Positions 1 to 12,337 of a DNA stretch of 64,000 bases are shown piece by piece (position 1 is the stretch's first letter; each line of letters starts with the position of its first letter). The stretch comes from Watersipora subatra (lineage: Eukaryota > Bryozoa > Gymnolaemata > Cheilostomatida > Watersiporidae). The position numbers were made by a program, and so were the translations under genes. The notes beneath the pieces are model-generated. The model saw only the letters and a list, made by a program, of their open reading frames with translations. It did not search any database and was not told where the DNA came from. The stretch is from the NCBI RefSeq assembly GCF_963576615.1, contig NC_088714.1:26904558-26968557 (forward strand). The letters run 5' to 3'.

Positions 1-215
1 AAGAAAAAAAGCATCGTATAGGAATTAAACTCAGATACTCAGCTTTGCAGCCAGGCACACTACCCCCTCACACTACCAACTACACCACAAAACCACCTCA
101 CAGTGTTATGGAATAATTGTGGATATATTCATTAGACATCATGGTCTTCCATGGTGCACGGGACTGCCAGGGTACTAGAGGACGTCATATATGTTGAGTA
201 GAAGTCCTGATTGAG
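1..215 (-). repeat. tRNA-derived SINE, partial
   Basis: Read on the minus strand, this shares the family's head (a 'ctggcagtctag'-like start, then 'aataattgt') and a degenerate tRNA-like stretch around 30-100. It is cut by the window edge, so its 3' tail is not seen. The assignment rests on similarity to the better copies at 17.9, 41.4 and 57.8 kb. Confidence 0.45.
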
Positions 216-584
216 ATGTCACCACAGCACCCAGATCTCAAGTGATAATTGTATTTTTGGCCAGCTGACATAGATGTACACTGAACTTGACTTACATCAG
301 AAGCTATCTAAAATATTAGCTCGTAATGTTTTTTATCATCTACTACGAGATGCTCTCTAAATGATACAAAAACGTTAGCTTCAGGTTGGCTCACTGCCAG
401 AATTGCACAGAATGATGTTTTTGCTAAAATCCTAATTCAACCATATGCTAATTTGTTTTGACAAGTGTTGTAAAATCATCACATCCTATACAGCTAGTCA
501 TCAGTAATATAACCCCTGCTCAGTAGTAGATATAAAACATATCTATATTTCTAGTATATTTTATATTATATTTTATATAGTATA

Positions 585-950
585 AAATACATATACTTAT
601 AGTATATTTTGTATACTATAAGATATATATGTATATAGTCTATATAAAAAGTTACTTTTCTTGCTATTACATAGCTAATTTGAAATCATATCAAGCCAAT
701 TAGGCAAAAGCCTTTTGGAGGTACTACAGTAGAGGCTCCTACAAGAAAAAATATATATACTTATAGTATATTTTATATACTATAAGATATATAATGTATA
801 TATCGTCTATATAAAGAATTAAATTTCTGACTATTACATAGCTAATTTGAAATCATCTTAAGCCAATTAGGCAAAAGCCTTTTTGAGGTACTACAGTAGA
901 GGCGCTACTACAAGAAAAGATATATATACTTATAGTATATTTTGAGGTAC
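585..950. repeat. Tandem duplication, about 168-bp unit
   Basis: Two near-identical units, plus the start of a third, each contain an A/T palindromic block ('tatacttatagtatatttt'), then 'catagctaatttgaaatcat', then 'aggtactacagtagaggc'. The unit ends carry a Tc1/mariner-like terminal sequence, so the duplication may have grown from a MITE end. It lies 5' of the SLC52A-A coding start. Confidence 0.6.
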
Positions 951-952
951 TA

Positions 953-1066
953 CAGTAGAGGCTCCTACAACGCAAAAAATCTGTTTCGGGAATGTTTATG
1001 TTAAACATTACTATATTTCATGTGGAATTACGTTGTAGGAAGTTTATGTTATAGGAGTGTCTACTG
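953..1066. mobile_element. Short Tc1/mariner-like MITE
   Basis: The left end reads 'cagtagaggctcctacaacg'. The right end is its inverse with a few changes ('cgttgtag..tataggagtgtctactg'). Both ends are bordered by TA (951-952 and 1067-1068), as expected for Tc1/mariner target duplication. At 114 bp it can code for nothing. A longer relative lies at 47305-48207. Confidence 0.5.
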
Positions 1067-1292
1067 TAGCTAAAATACTGATCATCCCCTTATTTGACTG
1101 CATGTGTATCGAAGACATGTCCAGGAACTATGATTAGCAGGCATTTGATATGCAGTTTCTCCAGGACACAATGTAATTGGATACATTTTTGCTAAGCGAA
1201 TTGTGATCTATGCGCAGTTACAGACGCTAGCAAGCGTTAATGACTTACATGATAGCTAGTATAGAATTTCTGCTTGATCTTTACAGACAGAG

Positions 1293-1402
1293 ATGATGAA
1301 TTGGAAGACATTCTCTGTTTCTCTCTTGTTCATCGTGTTTGGCTGGTCATCTTGGATAAATGTGAACGGCTTGTGGGTGGAAGTGACACTGCTGGTACAA
1401 AG
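1293..1402 (+). CDS. SLC52A: SLC52A-A exon 1
   Basis: Encodes residues 1-36 plus two bases of Arg37. It holds the first membrane helix with the family signature WINVNGLWVE. The donor reads 'aag|gttagt'. Confidence 0.9.
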
Positions 1403-4400
1403 GTTAGTGTGAAAACTCACCATTCACTGTTATTGATTTGGTATGAGATTAGTGTGTGAATCTGTAACTCACAGACCTGAGATAGGTGCTGAGGTTGGTG
1501 TGCAGTTATAACTAACTAAACAGAGGTGAGTGAAGGTAGATCGGCAACTAACTTTACTGATGCAGGTGAATCAATTATTCAAACAGGTAGTGCAAAGGGA
1601 GTTGCACGCACTTACCATATACGGTCAAAGTGTGCAGTTTCATATCTCATTCTTTTAGTATGAAAGTGGTGAAACCCTTTGTCTATATCAATGTTATGTT
1701 TTAGGTTACCAGAAGGTTGGAACCTGCCAACCTATATTATTGTTATTATTCAAGCTGCGAACATCGGTCCACTTTTCTACAGCATCTCAGTGTTTTTACT
1801 CAAAAAGTACAAAGGTGATAACAGTAAAAGGAAAAATGCCTTCGAAACTTCGGTTATCTTCATTATAGTGGGTGTTGGAGCGTTATCCGCTTTGCTTCTC
1901 TCATTCTACTGGGACACTACATCGTATATAGGTGAGTGATTTGTGATATCAAAAGCTATATTTTTATTTAGATAATTAGAAAGCGTGTAATTTGTTTCGT
2001 CTCCCATGCATGTGCTTATAAGTAATGCTTTTACCTGCGCAATATATTTAATGCAATAATGCCACTTACCGCTCATGCTATATATTTATCCACCACTTGC
2101 TACAGATAACCGCATGTTTATACACCACTTGCTACATACAATTACATGGTTATATACCACTTGCTACATATAACCACATGTTTGTATACCACTAGCTACA
2201 AATAACCGCATGGTTATATACCACTTGCTACAGCTAACCGCATGTTTATATACCACTTGCTACAAATAACCGCATGTTTATCTTTGCTGTAGGCAGCAAC
2301 GTTTCTGATCAAAGCTTGCTGCAGATAACCGCACGTCTATATACCACTTGCAACAGATAACCGCATGTTTGTATACCACTTGCTACAGATAACCGCATGT
2401 TTGTATACCACTTGCTACAGATAATAACATGTTTATATACCATTTGCTACAGATAACCACATGTTTATATACCACTTGCTACAGATAACCGCATGTTTAT
2501 ATGCCACTAGCTACAAATAATCGCATGGTTATATACCACTTGCTACAGCTAACCGCATGTTTATATACCACTTGCTACAAATAACCGCATGTTTATCTTT
2601 GCTGTAGGCAACAACGTTTCTGATCAAAGCTTACTGCAGATAACTACATGTTTGTCCAATAGTTGCTATAGATAGCCATGTTTCTGCTCAATACTTGCTG
2701 TGGGTAAGCATGTTTTTCTAAACTAGTTGCAGATAGTCATGTTTTTGCCAAACACTTGCTGCAGATAACCATGTTTCAATACATACAAGCCTACCCGATA
2801 TTTACAGCTCTGCAACAGAGAATAATGTTACTGATGATAGCTACACGCCTTCACTGGCTCCTCATGCTGTCCACTATTAAACTATAAAACTGCGTAATTA
2901 CTATTACAAGCCATCAAATTACTTTCATAACCTACAGATAAATATTGACATGAAAGAGAATTGAGAAGACATTAACTTCAGGAATGCTCAGTGTGCTGCC
3001 ATATCAATTACACTATGCTGTCACATGGACCTTCATCGAGAAACTGCTATTAGTTCGTCAAAATGTAGAACAAGAAAAAACTTTACTATAGTAATAGCTG
3101 TTCAAAGTCACACTTAAAAAGGTAGGAAAAAATGCTTTCAATCAAATTTGAACACAGAAGCTCCAGCTTGGTAGACTAACACAGTAATACCTGCACCAAT
3201 CAGCCACCTTAGCACAACTCCATATAAGTGTGCAGTCACTTATTATACCTGGTGATCTCCGACGGAACACTAGACTGCCAGGGTGGTAGTGCATTAGTGA
3301 TAAGTGATAATAATGGATAACAATTTATAATAATTGAAAAATTCAAAAGTGCTTGCTGTCTGTTAGTCGATGATCAGCCAAGTCGATCGCTGTAACATTA
3401 CCGCTAGAGTTACAGGAACTTACACCAGACTTACACCCAAGTCTACTTCTATAAAATTAGCAGTTTTCAGCACTAGTCTAAAAGTGTCACTGTTGCTGTG
3501 CTGCCAACACTGAGTTAAGGTTTGCTACAAGCTCACTGACACCATTCATATCCCAGTTGCGTGAGCCACTATTTCTATCACTCAGACTACATCATATTTC
3601 TGTCTGTGTTTTTGCATACAGTCCTAATGTTTCACCTAAACCACAAAGGTCAAATTTTTCTATAGCAGGATCAAATAGTTTTGATGCAGGTTCAGGGCTT
3701 TCCACATCATATGTATACATGGGATCATGTGACTAAAACAATTTTTGTGAATGGTTTTCCTTTTGTGATATTTGAGAAATAGCAAGCTAGTCCAGTGATG
3801 CTGGTAGGCCAATAGCTCATTCTCTCATTTGTGCAAAAAACACTGTTGAGTTTGTGAATAAGTTACTAGGATTCTAGTTTAAGGTAGCATGTAAAGCTAG
3901 ACTCTCACTGAACCTAATGAGCATTTTTAACAATCTTGTTTCATTATTTTAACACACATACACATTAACTTGTTGCGTTTCCGACAGAAATAAGACACAA
4001 AACTGGTTGAGAAAAAATTGATACACCAGACTAAAGTTGCTACAACGGAAAATAGATCGATACAACTTATAAAGTTGACTCCTCAAAAAAAAATTGTTCG
4101 CAAAAGAAAGTCAGTTCTAAAAAATCAACGTGATTGTGCCAAAGCCTGCAGTAAAACAATAAATATTGTCTAACAATTGGCATACACACACGGCTACCAA
4201 CTGTGAACCACTGTTTGTGTGCCTGTTACGGGTATTACATTACATATTATTACCTGTTACCATGAATAGGATAGAAAAAGTTCCACTTTGTCATAAACCA
4301 ACTTTACATTTTATCAAGATCGATATTTTAGAAAATGGATTATGTAGCTCATTAAAAGTCTCTTTAAATTTTTTAACATGGTTACTATGCTGCCCAAAAC

Positions 4401-7400
4401 TCTAACTGCAACTGCTGCACTCCAACACTCAATTGCAGTTAGATTTTTATATATCAATGGTCACCTGATAATTATTCAGTAAGAGGGTTAGTGCCTCGAA
4501 TTGGAGAAATGGTTTTAAGTTTTACCATCACCTGGTACTAGAATATCTGGTTTCGCTGTCGATACTGACTTGCTGATTCTTCATCATTTACCTTATAAGG
4601 CTGACAAAATGCTAACTCAAAACTTGTAAAACATTCACATCTTATTTGAAGAAACCGAAGTGTCCAAGAAGTAGCCTTAAGTGCCTGAACAAAACGACGT
4701 CCTTATCGGATAAACGACGATACTGATAAAATAAATCAAAAGTTTTTATAGAAAACAACATCTTCGACGTCTATTTATAACAACTTGTTTATTTTTTTGA
4801 GGCAGCAAAGCCTATTCTGTCAAGTAAAACTAATACAATCATTATATATGTGTACAATACAGCAAAACCAAAAAATTGATTTCCCTATGAAAAGAGTGAT
4901 ATCTACCCATTCGTCAACTATTTGTATCCAGGGGTCAAGGTTAGGATAAAAGATGCCTTTTGGCGATACCCTAACTCGCACATTCATTTTGGTAAACCGA
5001 CACTGTAACACCTGTACCAATCAATCGTCTTTAAGTATTTATGAGCAATAGCGCTGCTACCTATTCTCTGTTTTGTTGACACATCTGACAATCTATCACG
5101 ACGAACTAAAATGTCGTGGAAGCTGTATGTATCGTTCTTTCTCTCACAAGTGTGACCAGATATATATGTTATCATTCAAATCTAATTTGAGAACTTGCCC
5201 GACTTGGCACTTTACGTTATATGAAATTTTCTACATTATACGAAGCAAAAACTTTTGCATAACTTGTTTACGTTATCTGGAATTTATGTTATAGGGGGCA
5301 TACTGTACCACGACTGTTCACACAATGCCTTTACTATATTACTAAAGCCTCTTCTCGTATTCTAAGACAATCTTTACTATAATAAGAGTCATACCCATCC
5401 AAAGCCACAAATAAAGATCAAGCTGAAGAATTTTCTTTCAGTGGGATTCATCCAAAATTATTTGCTTGGTGGCCTGTCACTCTAACACATTGCCAATCAA
5501 CCACCACCTAGCCTTGATCAATAATTGTGGGGATACCGTATAACCTCTAATTGAACGCCACCTTTATTTGACCACCACTGCGAGGGAAAGGTTGCAAGAA
5601 ATAGAGCACCATAGCATTCATATAGAGGCTTTACGATAGTTACTGTATCAGCTGTTCTGTATCGGCACACCATGTGATTTCTCACAGCACCCTTACAAAT
5701 GAAAAAGACATCTCCAGCCAAAATTAATAGCGAAAAGCTATAATAAGCCCATCAACTTCCTGCATTCTAGCTACTGCCTCCAGCTTGTCACCAAATTCAA
5801 CTCTCTCCGCTCTCTACTGGAGTCTAATAGTAGACAGCATCTTATAAGTTGAGAATGATAGCACTACTTTCACTAACGTTATTGACCAATCTATTATCAT
5901 CTGAGTACAAACTGACACCGTACTACGCAGCTGCAGTAGCTTTCAGTCACCGCTGATATGCTGCCATAGCCACTGAGGAAATATTACTATAGAATGAGTT
6001 CAAGATATGTGACATAGGATGGGGTGTGACACACCTGCTGTTAGGGTTAGTAGTGTACCTGCTATGTTAAATGATAGCTTGCATTGTACTGATAGCTATA
6101 GTATATCGTTTGAATTAAACTTTATATCACAAACCTGTAAGCTTACTAATTTAGGATACTCATCCATATCCTTATTACCTATCTTTTCAAGTTTCATTTA
6201 ATCTAACCAAATAGAAATGAATTGGTTCATATGAGCTAAGGCTAAATACACATATAACTCTTCATGCCACATATGTACATCTAGCTTTAGTGGCTGTATA
6301 TCTAGCTTTCTGCTCAGTGAGTTGCTTATGTAGCACAAGTAAACCACCATTCTTTATTGTAGATGGGGTGGAGCACAGCACCGTCCTTCTCACTCTTGTA
6401 TTTTTACTCTCGCTGGTCAATTGCACTTCATCCGTCACATTTCTGCCCTTTCTTGCACACTTCAAACCTGTCTATATGACAGCTTTATATGTAGGAGCTG
6501 GCATGAGTGGATTACTCCCAGCCATCTTTGCTTTTATACAAGGCTCTGGCGAATACACATGCGTTTTGGTGAATAGTACCATAAATAGAACCGACAACTC
6601 CAACCTTCAACCTAAATATGCCGAATTGTTGTTTACAATGCAAGATTTCTTTTTGACACTGTTCGTTATGTTGGTTACGTCGTTTGTCGCCTTTTCCATC
6701 CTTCGTTATTCACAGTTTTGTAAAGGTGAACGGATCGACCAAAAATGCCCTTCTCATGCAGTAACGTATCATAAAACGGTGGACTTACCAGAACCTCACA
6801 GTGAGTTGGTCGATTCTGATGACTCCAGTAATCCGACAGTCAACAAACTTGACCAGGTGTCCCTGAGCTTTTCACAATTCTCTGCTCTGCTTAGCATAAT
6901 GGCTTTCATCTGTGCCCTGTCCAATGGATTCCTGCCTTCAATACAGATATATTCTTTACTGCCGTATGGACAAATATACTACAGGTAAGGGTAACTACAT
7001 ATATTGTAACTCTACAGCTGGTATGCTACAGTAGAAGAAGCCCAACTGTATTTTTAACAAGTTACAATGTATTTCAGTCTTGGCAGCACATCAGCAATAA
7101 AAATCACATTGCATCAAGCGCTACCGCAAAAGTGCTAAAACAAGTTTTTCCGGTCGATTTATTGGCAAAACTATAGGTGGGAACAACTTCAAAGTCATTT
7201 TAAATACCTTTGGGCAGATGTCATTGATTCTAAAATAATTACCATTAAAACATCTTGTTGACTATTACTGAAATTATGAATCAAATAATATCAAGCCAAA
7301 GCATATGTAGATGCAGTCAAACTTGAATACACAAAGCAAATACCTGAACCATCATGTCCAACCAAATATTTCAGGAGATTACGCTGTATTTAGTTTATTT

Positions 7401-9461
7401 CATTCTTCATATTATTATTAACCTATATATTTCAGATATTTATATACAGAATAGAGAAGAATAATTTATATAAACCTATAAAATGAGCTAAATTTAAAAA
7501 CTAAATTAATGAAATAATAATAATTAGAAAAGAGTTTTGTTCCTTTAAGATACACCTAAATTGCTTTAGACCCAGCAATGCGTGATTTAAGTAAGATAGT
7601 AGAATGATAGAAATATATAACAACTCTTGCTTTAACTTACACTAGATATGTATTAATTTAATTTATATTTCTAATTATTTCAACACCTGATTTTTAATTA
7701 CTACCAGTTTTGTACTTTTACCTACAAGATTACAATGTTTCAAAAAACTTCCAATGTCGTGCTTGGGGGTATTTGCTGAAAGTTTATAAAGCAAGTTACA
7801 TTATTTGCATGCAGAGATGATTATATATAAGTAGAGGTTTGGCTGTATCAGATTTAGAAAGTTCTAGAATCAGTTCAAATTAACAATAACACGAATCAAT
7901 GTAAATATTTGAGTAACATCACTAAAGGAACATAGACAGTAAGACTAACTAGTAAGACTCCCAAGTCAGTTTTAAAAAGTTTTCTTTGGACCAAGATAAT
8001 GCAAACCAAATCATCAATTACTTTCAAAATGTATTCAGTACAAAAAATTAATATGGGTCTATGCCAAATAACTTATTGTCCCTTGTTACTTTTTATATAA
8101 ATTTGGCACAAAGCAAAGCTGTAACTAACAGCTATTTAATGAATGCCTCGGTGTTCTTGGATGTCTCGGAGTGTTCTTATGTAAGAATTGCCTCATCACA
8201 CTTTGTTTCTTTTTCAGAACAAGGGCCTTTTTATTAACATTAGCTGAATGTCCGGTGTTGCATGGGTAGTAAGATAGTTACTCAATAAAGTAAGTTTGAG
8301 TAACTTAGGCAAATCTAAATCTTTACTATAAGAAGAGCTATGTCTAAAGCCAGCTTAATAATCGTTACGTTACACATAATGATCTCCCATGCAATCATGA
8401 TTTTCAAGCGTGCTAGTACTAACCAATAGCATTTTCATAAGTTTTTAAAGCATGCATATATTAACCTATGTAATAATTGTGGTCATTCTTGACCACAATT
8501 ATTACATTGTGTAGCAATCTTGCAGCTTGGCTTCATGAATAGAATATTTGCGTTCACACAGAGGTTGCACATGCAAAGGTTATGAGTTCAAATCCAGTGC
8601 AACGCGGATTTTTCATTCCTAAAACTTTATTGCTATAACCAGACAGACAAACAACAAACAAACAAAAGACAAACACTGAGATTTATATATAATATATATA
8701 AATAGATAATATAATATAGATAAGCGTATGATAATTTATTTTAGCATGGGACTAAAGTTGGCCATTCTATCTGACCCATTAGCATGTTTCCTTGGATTCT
8801 TCGGAATGTCGAAAAGGTCTGTTGTGATCGGAGTGCTGACTTCTATAGTGACTGCCAGCGCTGCCTATATAATAGTACTGGCTAGCTTCAGTCCTGTACC
8901 ACCGTTGCAAGGACAGACCGCTGCCATCGCTATGGTAAGTGGAAAGATATAAAACAAAATACACTTATACATAATTAGTTTTCCGAAATACATATTCAAG
9001 CGCATACTTAAATCCTTGTATACCTAAAATGCAGATCTTGGTTAAAGTCTTAGGTTACTAGTTATTTAGGTTGTCTGAAACGCATAACCTGGTGTGCTAA
9101 AAACAAAGCAGTTGAAACTTATTTGAACAACAAAATAGAAACAAAGAATATGTAGAAATTAATTCTGTACTTACAGTTACTGAACTGACATGTCATTGCA
9201 AGTGTTGGTTTGGATGTCATTTATTTCACTGACATATTGTTGCAGGTGTTGATTTGGATGATGTTTATTGGCACTGTCTCCTACCTAAAATTGCTTATAT
9301 CCAATCTGGTGAAGCAAAGTGACCGAGGCCATTCAGGTCTTCTATGGCTTGGCATATTCACCCAGATCGGCTCATTAGTTGGTGCAGTCTTAGCCTTGCT
9401 TCTTACCACTGTATTTCAACTTTACAGCTCTGCCCCGCAATGTTCAACCTTGGCTGCCTGA
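1293..9461 (+). CDS. SLC52A: Riboflavin transporter, SLC52A family (copy A)
   Basis: Complete five-exon gene: 1293-1402, 1705-1931, 6363-6984, 8745-8934, 9246-9461. The joined length is 1365 nt (454 aa), within the usual 445-470 aa of SLC52A proteins, and every junction is GT-AG with matching phases (2, 1, 2, 0). The protein is a multi-pass carrier expected to import vitamin B2 across the plasma membrane. Family hallmarks seen: GWSSWINVNGLWVE in the first membrane segment, LPEGWNLPTY after it, TFLPFLAHFKPVY in the middle, a GEYTC loop with NST/NRT sequons, LPSIQIYSLLPYGQ, SDPLACFLGFF, and a C-terminal GSLVGAVLALLL helix. The hydrophilic loop at residues 230-290 is the variable cytoplasmic loop of the family. 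Two ATGs are adjacent (1293 and 1296); the first is used. A splice acceptor (AG at 1285-1286) lies 6 nt before the ATG, so a 5'UTR intron is likely. Recognition is strong; the exact substrate is inferred from the family. Confidence 0.93.
1705..1931 (+). CDS. SLC52A: SLC52A-A exon 2
   Basis: Residues 38-112, starting LPEGWNLPTY; two membrane helices separated by a basic KKYKGDNSKRK loop. Acceptor 'gttttag|g', donor 'atag|gtgagt'. The 227-nt length is the same as exon 2 of copy B. Confidence 0.9.
2088..2790. repeat. Minisatellite with higher-order structure in SLC52A-A intron 2
   Basis: Imperfect copies of a unit of about 30-35 bp ('ataccacttgctacagataa' plus 'ccgcatgttta') run from about 2088 and decay by about 2790. 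A distinctive variant block ('tctttgctgtaggc') recurs at 2281 and 2596, so a 315-bp segment of several units has itself been duplicated. Confidence 0.85.
3140..3290 (-). repeat. tRNA-derived SINE
   Basis: Minus-strand copy with the reversed tRNA-like block ('agcttggtagactaacac', 'cctgcaccaatcagccacc') followed by the reversed head ('actagactgccagggtggta'). It lies in SLC52A-A intron 2. Confidence 0.5.
4900..5300 (-). repeat. SINE followed by a Tc1/mariner-like MITE end
   Basis: 4900-5115 is a minus-strand SINE (reversed tRNA-like part at about 4975-5035, head at about 5080-5115). 5190-5300 matches the right part of the 47.3-48.2 kb MITE ('cactttacgttatatg', 'tttatgttatagggggcata'). The same order is seen at 47.7-48.2 kb, so the SINE sits inside the MITE in both places. 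Confidence 0.5.
5360..5530 (-). repeat. tRNA-derived SINE
   Basis: Begins with the reversed tail ('tactataataagagtcat') and runs into a reversed tRNA-like block ending 'cacattgccaatcaaccacc'. The head is missing. It is in SLC52A-A intron 2. Confidence 0.45.
6363..6984 (+). CDS. SLC52A: SLC52A-A exon 3
   Basis: Residues 114-319, the largest exon, with membrane helices 4-7 of the predicted topology. It carries SSVTFLPFLAHFKPVY, AFIQGSGEYTC, the sequon-bearing external loop and the acidic variable cytoplasmic loop (SELVDSDDSSNPTVNKLD). Acceptor 'tattgtag|at', donor 'acag|gtaagg'. Confidence 0.92.
8468..8507. other. Perfect 18-bp inverted repeat, 4-nt loop
   Basis: Arms 8468-8485 and 8490-8507 are exactly complementary (arm 'atgtaataattgtggtca'), with loop ttct. 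The arm contains the 'aataattgt' seen in local SINE heads, so two facing SINE ends are one possible origin. Confidence 0.85.
8510..8690 (+). repeat. tRNA-derived SINE
   Basis: tRNA-like part with a B-box-like 'ggttatgagttcaaatcc', then a tail with 'cagacagacaaacaacaaac'. It ends about 55 bp before SLC52A-A exon 4. Confidence 0.55.
8745..8934 (+). CDS. SLC52A: SLC52A-A exon 4
   Basis: Residues 321-383. It contains SDPLACFLGFF, matching the conserved NPLACFL of the family, and the SPVPPLQG loop. The acceptor is 'tttattttag|c' and the donor is 'atg|gtaagt'. The 190-nt length is the same as in copy B. Confidence 0.92.
9246..9461 (+). CDS. SLC52A: SLC52A-A exon 5 (last)
   Basis: Residues 384-454 and the TGA stop; the final two helices, including TQIGSLVGAVLALLL. 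Acceptor 'ttgttgcag|gtg'. The extreme C-terminus (SSAPQCSTLAA) differs in length from copy B. Confidence 0.92.
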   Translation: MLIWMMFIGTVSYLKLLISNLVKQSDRGHSGLLWLGIFTQIGSLVGAVLALLLTTVFQLYSSAPQCSTLAA

Positions 9462-9523
9462 GCAAGACTTCACTGTACTCATGTTTTATGGCATTTTTAT
9501 ACAGCCAGTTTTAGATGTATAAA

Positions 9524-9529
9524 AATAAA
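9524..9529 (+). promoter_or_regulatory. Polyadenylation signal AATAAA of SLC52A-A
   Basis: Canonical hexamer 62 bp after the SLC52A-A stop, implying a short 3'UTR. Confidence 0.65.
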
Positions 9530-9955
9530 AACTGTTTTTCTACTTTTTTAAGTCTTTGGGATATTTCAATAATGATTGATTGTAACCATGGTAACAACTA
9601 CAGTTACTAATACTTTTATCTTTTCAACAGTGGTAGCACTAGATACTAAATATCTGCTTATTCACAATACAAATATATTTAATTAACTGCAACATTCTAT
9701 AAGTGTTTCATGATAATGTTTTCCTGACATAGTCCATATGATCTATTTGTTCTTTCAACTAGTTCTTTCATATTTCAAAAGTTCAACTTTTCAGTGAGTT
9801 CACCGATTTAGCTATAAGATAGAGTTCGAAGAATGACTGGTTCTATTCTAATTGGAGTATGTCAAATGAGTTTTGGATACCACTAGCAAAGACCTATTTT
9901 CAACTTTCGACAATAAAAAAATCAGTATAAAAACATTCAATCATCAACGTACTTA

Positions 9956-9993
<38 letters not shown>

Positions 9994-10014
9994 GTATATA
10001 TATATATACATGGT

Positions 10015-10053
<39 letters not shown>

Positions 10054-12337
10054 TTATATATATATCTATATATATATATAGCACGAAAGCACGAAACAGA
10101 CCTGTCGTGACCCCAAAGAAAAACATCAATCTGGAAGAAAGATAAGTAACATTAACCCATTCCAACACTCTAGTATATATATAGATGTATATACATGTAT
10201 ACATATACATATATATTATATAGAATGTATATATTACATATATAATATATAATATTTTACATATATATGTATTATATACGGGTTTATTATATATTATGTA
10301 TAATATATAACCATATATATATATATATACATATTTTTATGTATAGTAACTAAAAGCAGGTGCAGAAGCATATCAAAAGAAAACTCTACACTAAAAACCT
10401 AAAATATAATTAGTGGAGTATGAAATATTAGAAGAAAATATTAAGAATAAAGTAAACTTTTAGTAATAGGGCTACAAATTTGTTTTGTGCGATGCACTCA
10501 TCAGATGCGGTTGGACTAAAAAAATTATATATGCATATATATAATATAACCTATATACAATATATACGCTGTATATGTATATATATAATATACTATATAT
10601 AATATATACTGTTGTGTTCTCACTGTAATGTTCTTTATTCCAGTACTGAGTTACAATGAATTGGTAAAAGACATCCCAAGTATATATGTATAGAGAGCTA
10701 TTATAGCAAAAGTATTATCCTTGAATTATACATTAAGCAAGTAAATTTAATATGTATTTATTCCATAAATAACCAGCTATGTATAATACTATAATGACAT
10801 AGTAATTACAATTCATTCACAATGTAATGCATTGATTGTCCATTGTAATGTCCCAACATATACGCTATATGTACATATATATATAACATATATATACATA
10901 TATATATATATAGATATATATATATATATATATATATTACATGTATATATAAATACAACAGTATGATCTTTGAGAACCATTAACACTATGAATGTTTTGC
11001 CAATAAGTCACTAAGCCAGAGCCTGAAGGACATTTACCTCAATTTAAACCCCAGCAAACAGAGACTGAATAGTCAAATTGAGTTCTTTCTTGCTCTCATC
11101 AGCTGCCTAAAATAAAATTACAGTACAGCAGTTAATTCATTTACATTGCAATCATTATATGAAAAAATACTGCAATTTCAGTGCTTTCAAATGGTTTGCT
11201 GTTTCAAACTTTGAAGATTTCAGGACGAGGGCTCGTTTGCAGGTTTATCACCGTCACCCTCAAGCTACTCAGACTAACATCGAAAGGCCAAAGAAAAGGC
11301 CGCCTAAGCGCTTTCTCTCCAACAGATGACATCTTTGCAGAGAGAGGTGCCACTAATCATAATATTGATAACAGGTCCTATGTAGTCCTATGCCCTATCC
11401 TATGCAGCATGAGATTGAGTACAAAATAGTTTGGTTGCCACGGGTTCATCCAATAAAGACTGATGATGACCTTCTTGATTAGCTTGATGAGCTAAAATTG
11501 ACTTACTGTTATGACAACAACAGCTGTTTAGCATCGTTCAAAGTTTTTGATTATTTTAAAAAAGTTGCATGCTTCTAGTATTAATGGTGAACACTCAATG
11601 TAATGGGAATGTAATCCCAATGTAATAAGGTCTCATTCTTTTTGTTACTCATCTCTAACTTGGCTGGTAGTTGTAAAGCAGTTGTTGGTGTTGTTTTAAT
11701 AAAAGATAAAGTGTATTTTTTTAATTAATTAAAAGTATCTGATACTGCTGCTAATTAATATTTTGCTAGTTCAAATGTTCCTTTTAATATAAAATTATGG
11801 TCGCAGTTCGCATTCGTTGACATGTGATTATCTTTTTAGGAGTCGTTTTCTCGTGCGCAAAGTGTAAACGCCAATTCCAGAGTCGATCACCTAAAAACAA
11901 CGTGAAAGAAGGGGGTCTACCAATGCACACACACAGTCAAATAAACGATTATCAAGTAGGTTATCGTTATCAAACAACGAGCCCAGATAAGTCATTAGTA
12001 CATCGTTAGAAACCAGCTCTGCTTTTTTTATTTTGACAAGTTTTTCTTTGTAGATACCTAGTATTTTTCGGATAAATAGTTATGGTTAAATACTTTATCG
12101 ATGTTTTTGTTGTGTTCTAAATAAACTTCTTTTTCGTTAGGTACTTATCTGTTACGTTACTAGTGTTCCAAGATTTTGTAATGTTTACCTCTGTTTATAG
12201 AGACTTCCTACATAAGCTTGTTTTACGTCTTGAAACAATAGTTAGCTAATTTTTGTAAACTGATTGATATTTTAAGGAGTTTATTGTTTACATGCAAAAC
12301 TCAACTGAGCCGTTACCTTGACAAGGTTAGGTTGTGA
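9530..12337. other. Spacer: TA microsatellites and a decayed coding-like patch
   Basis: (TA)n and related AT tracts fill 9955-10340, 10530-10620 and 10860-10945. Around 11181-11560 there are short stretches that read like protein in changing frames (for example TRARLQVYHRHPQATQ near 11230 and YKIVWLPRVHPIKT near 11420) but are broken by stops. They could be a dead transposon ORF or chance. No intact gene was recognised. Confidence 0.5.

Noticed and set aside
9873-10210. ORFs of 84-90 codons through the TA-repeat region
   Set aside because: Mostly YI/IY runs from (TA)n.
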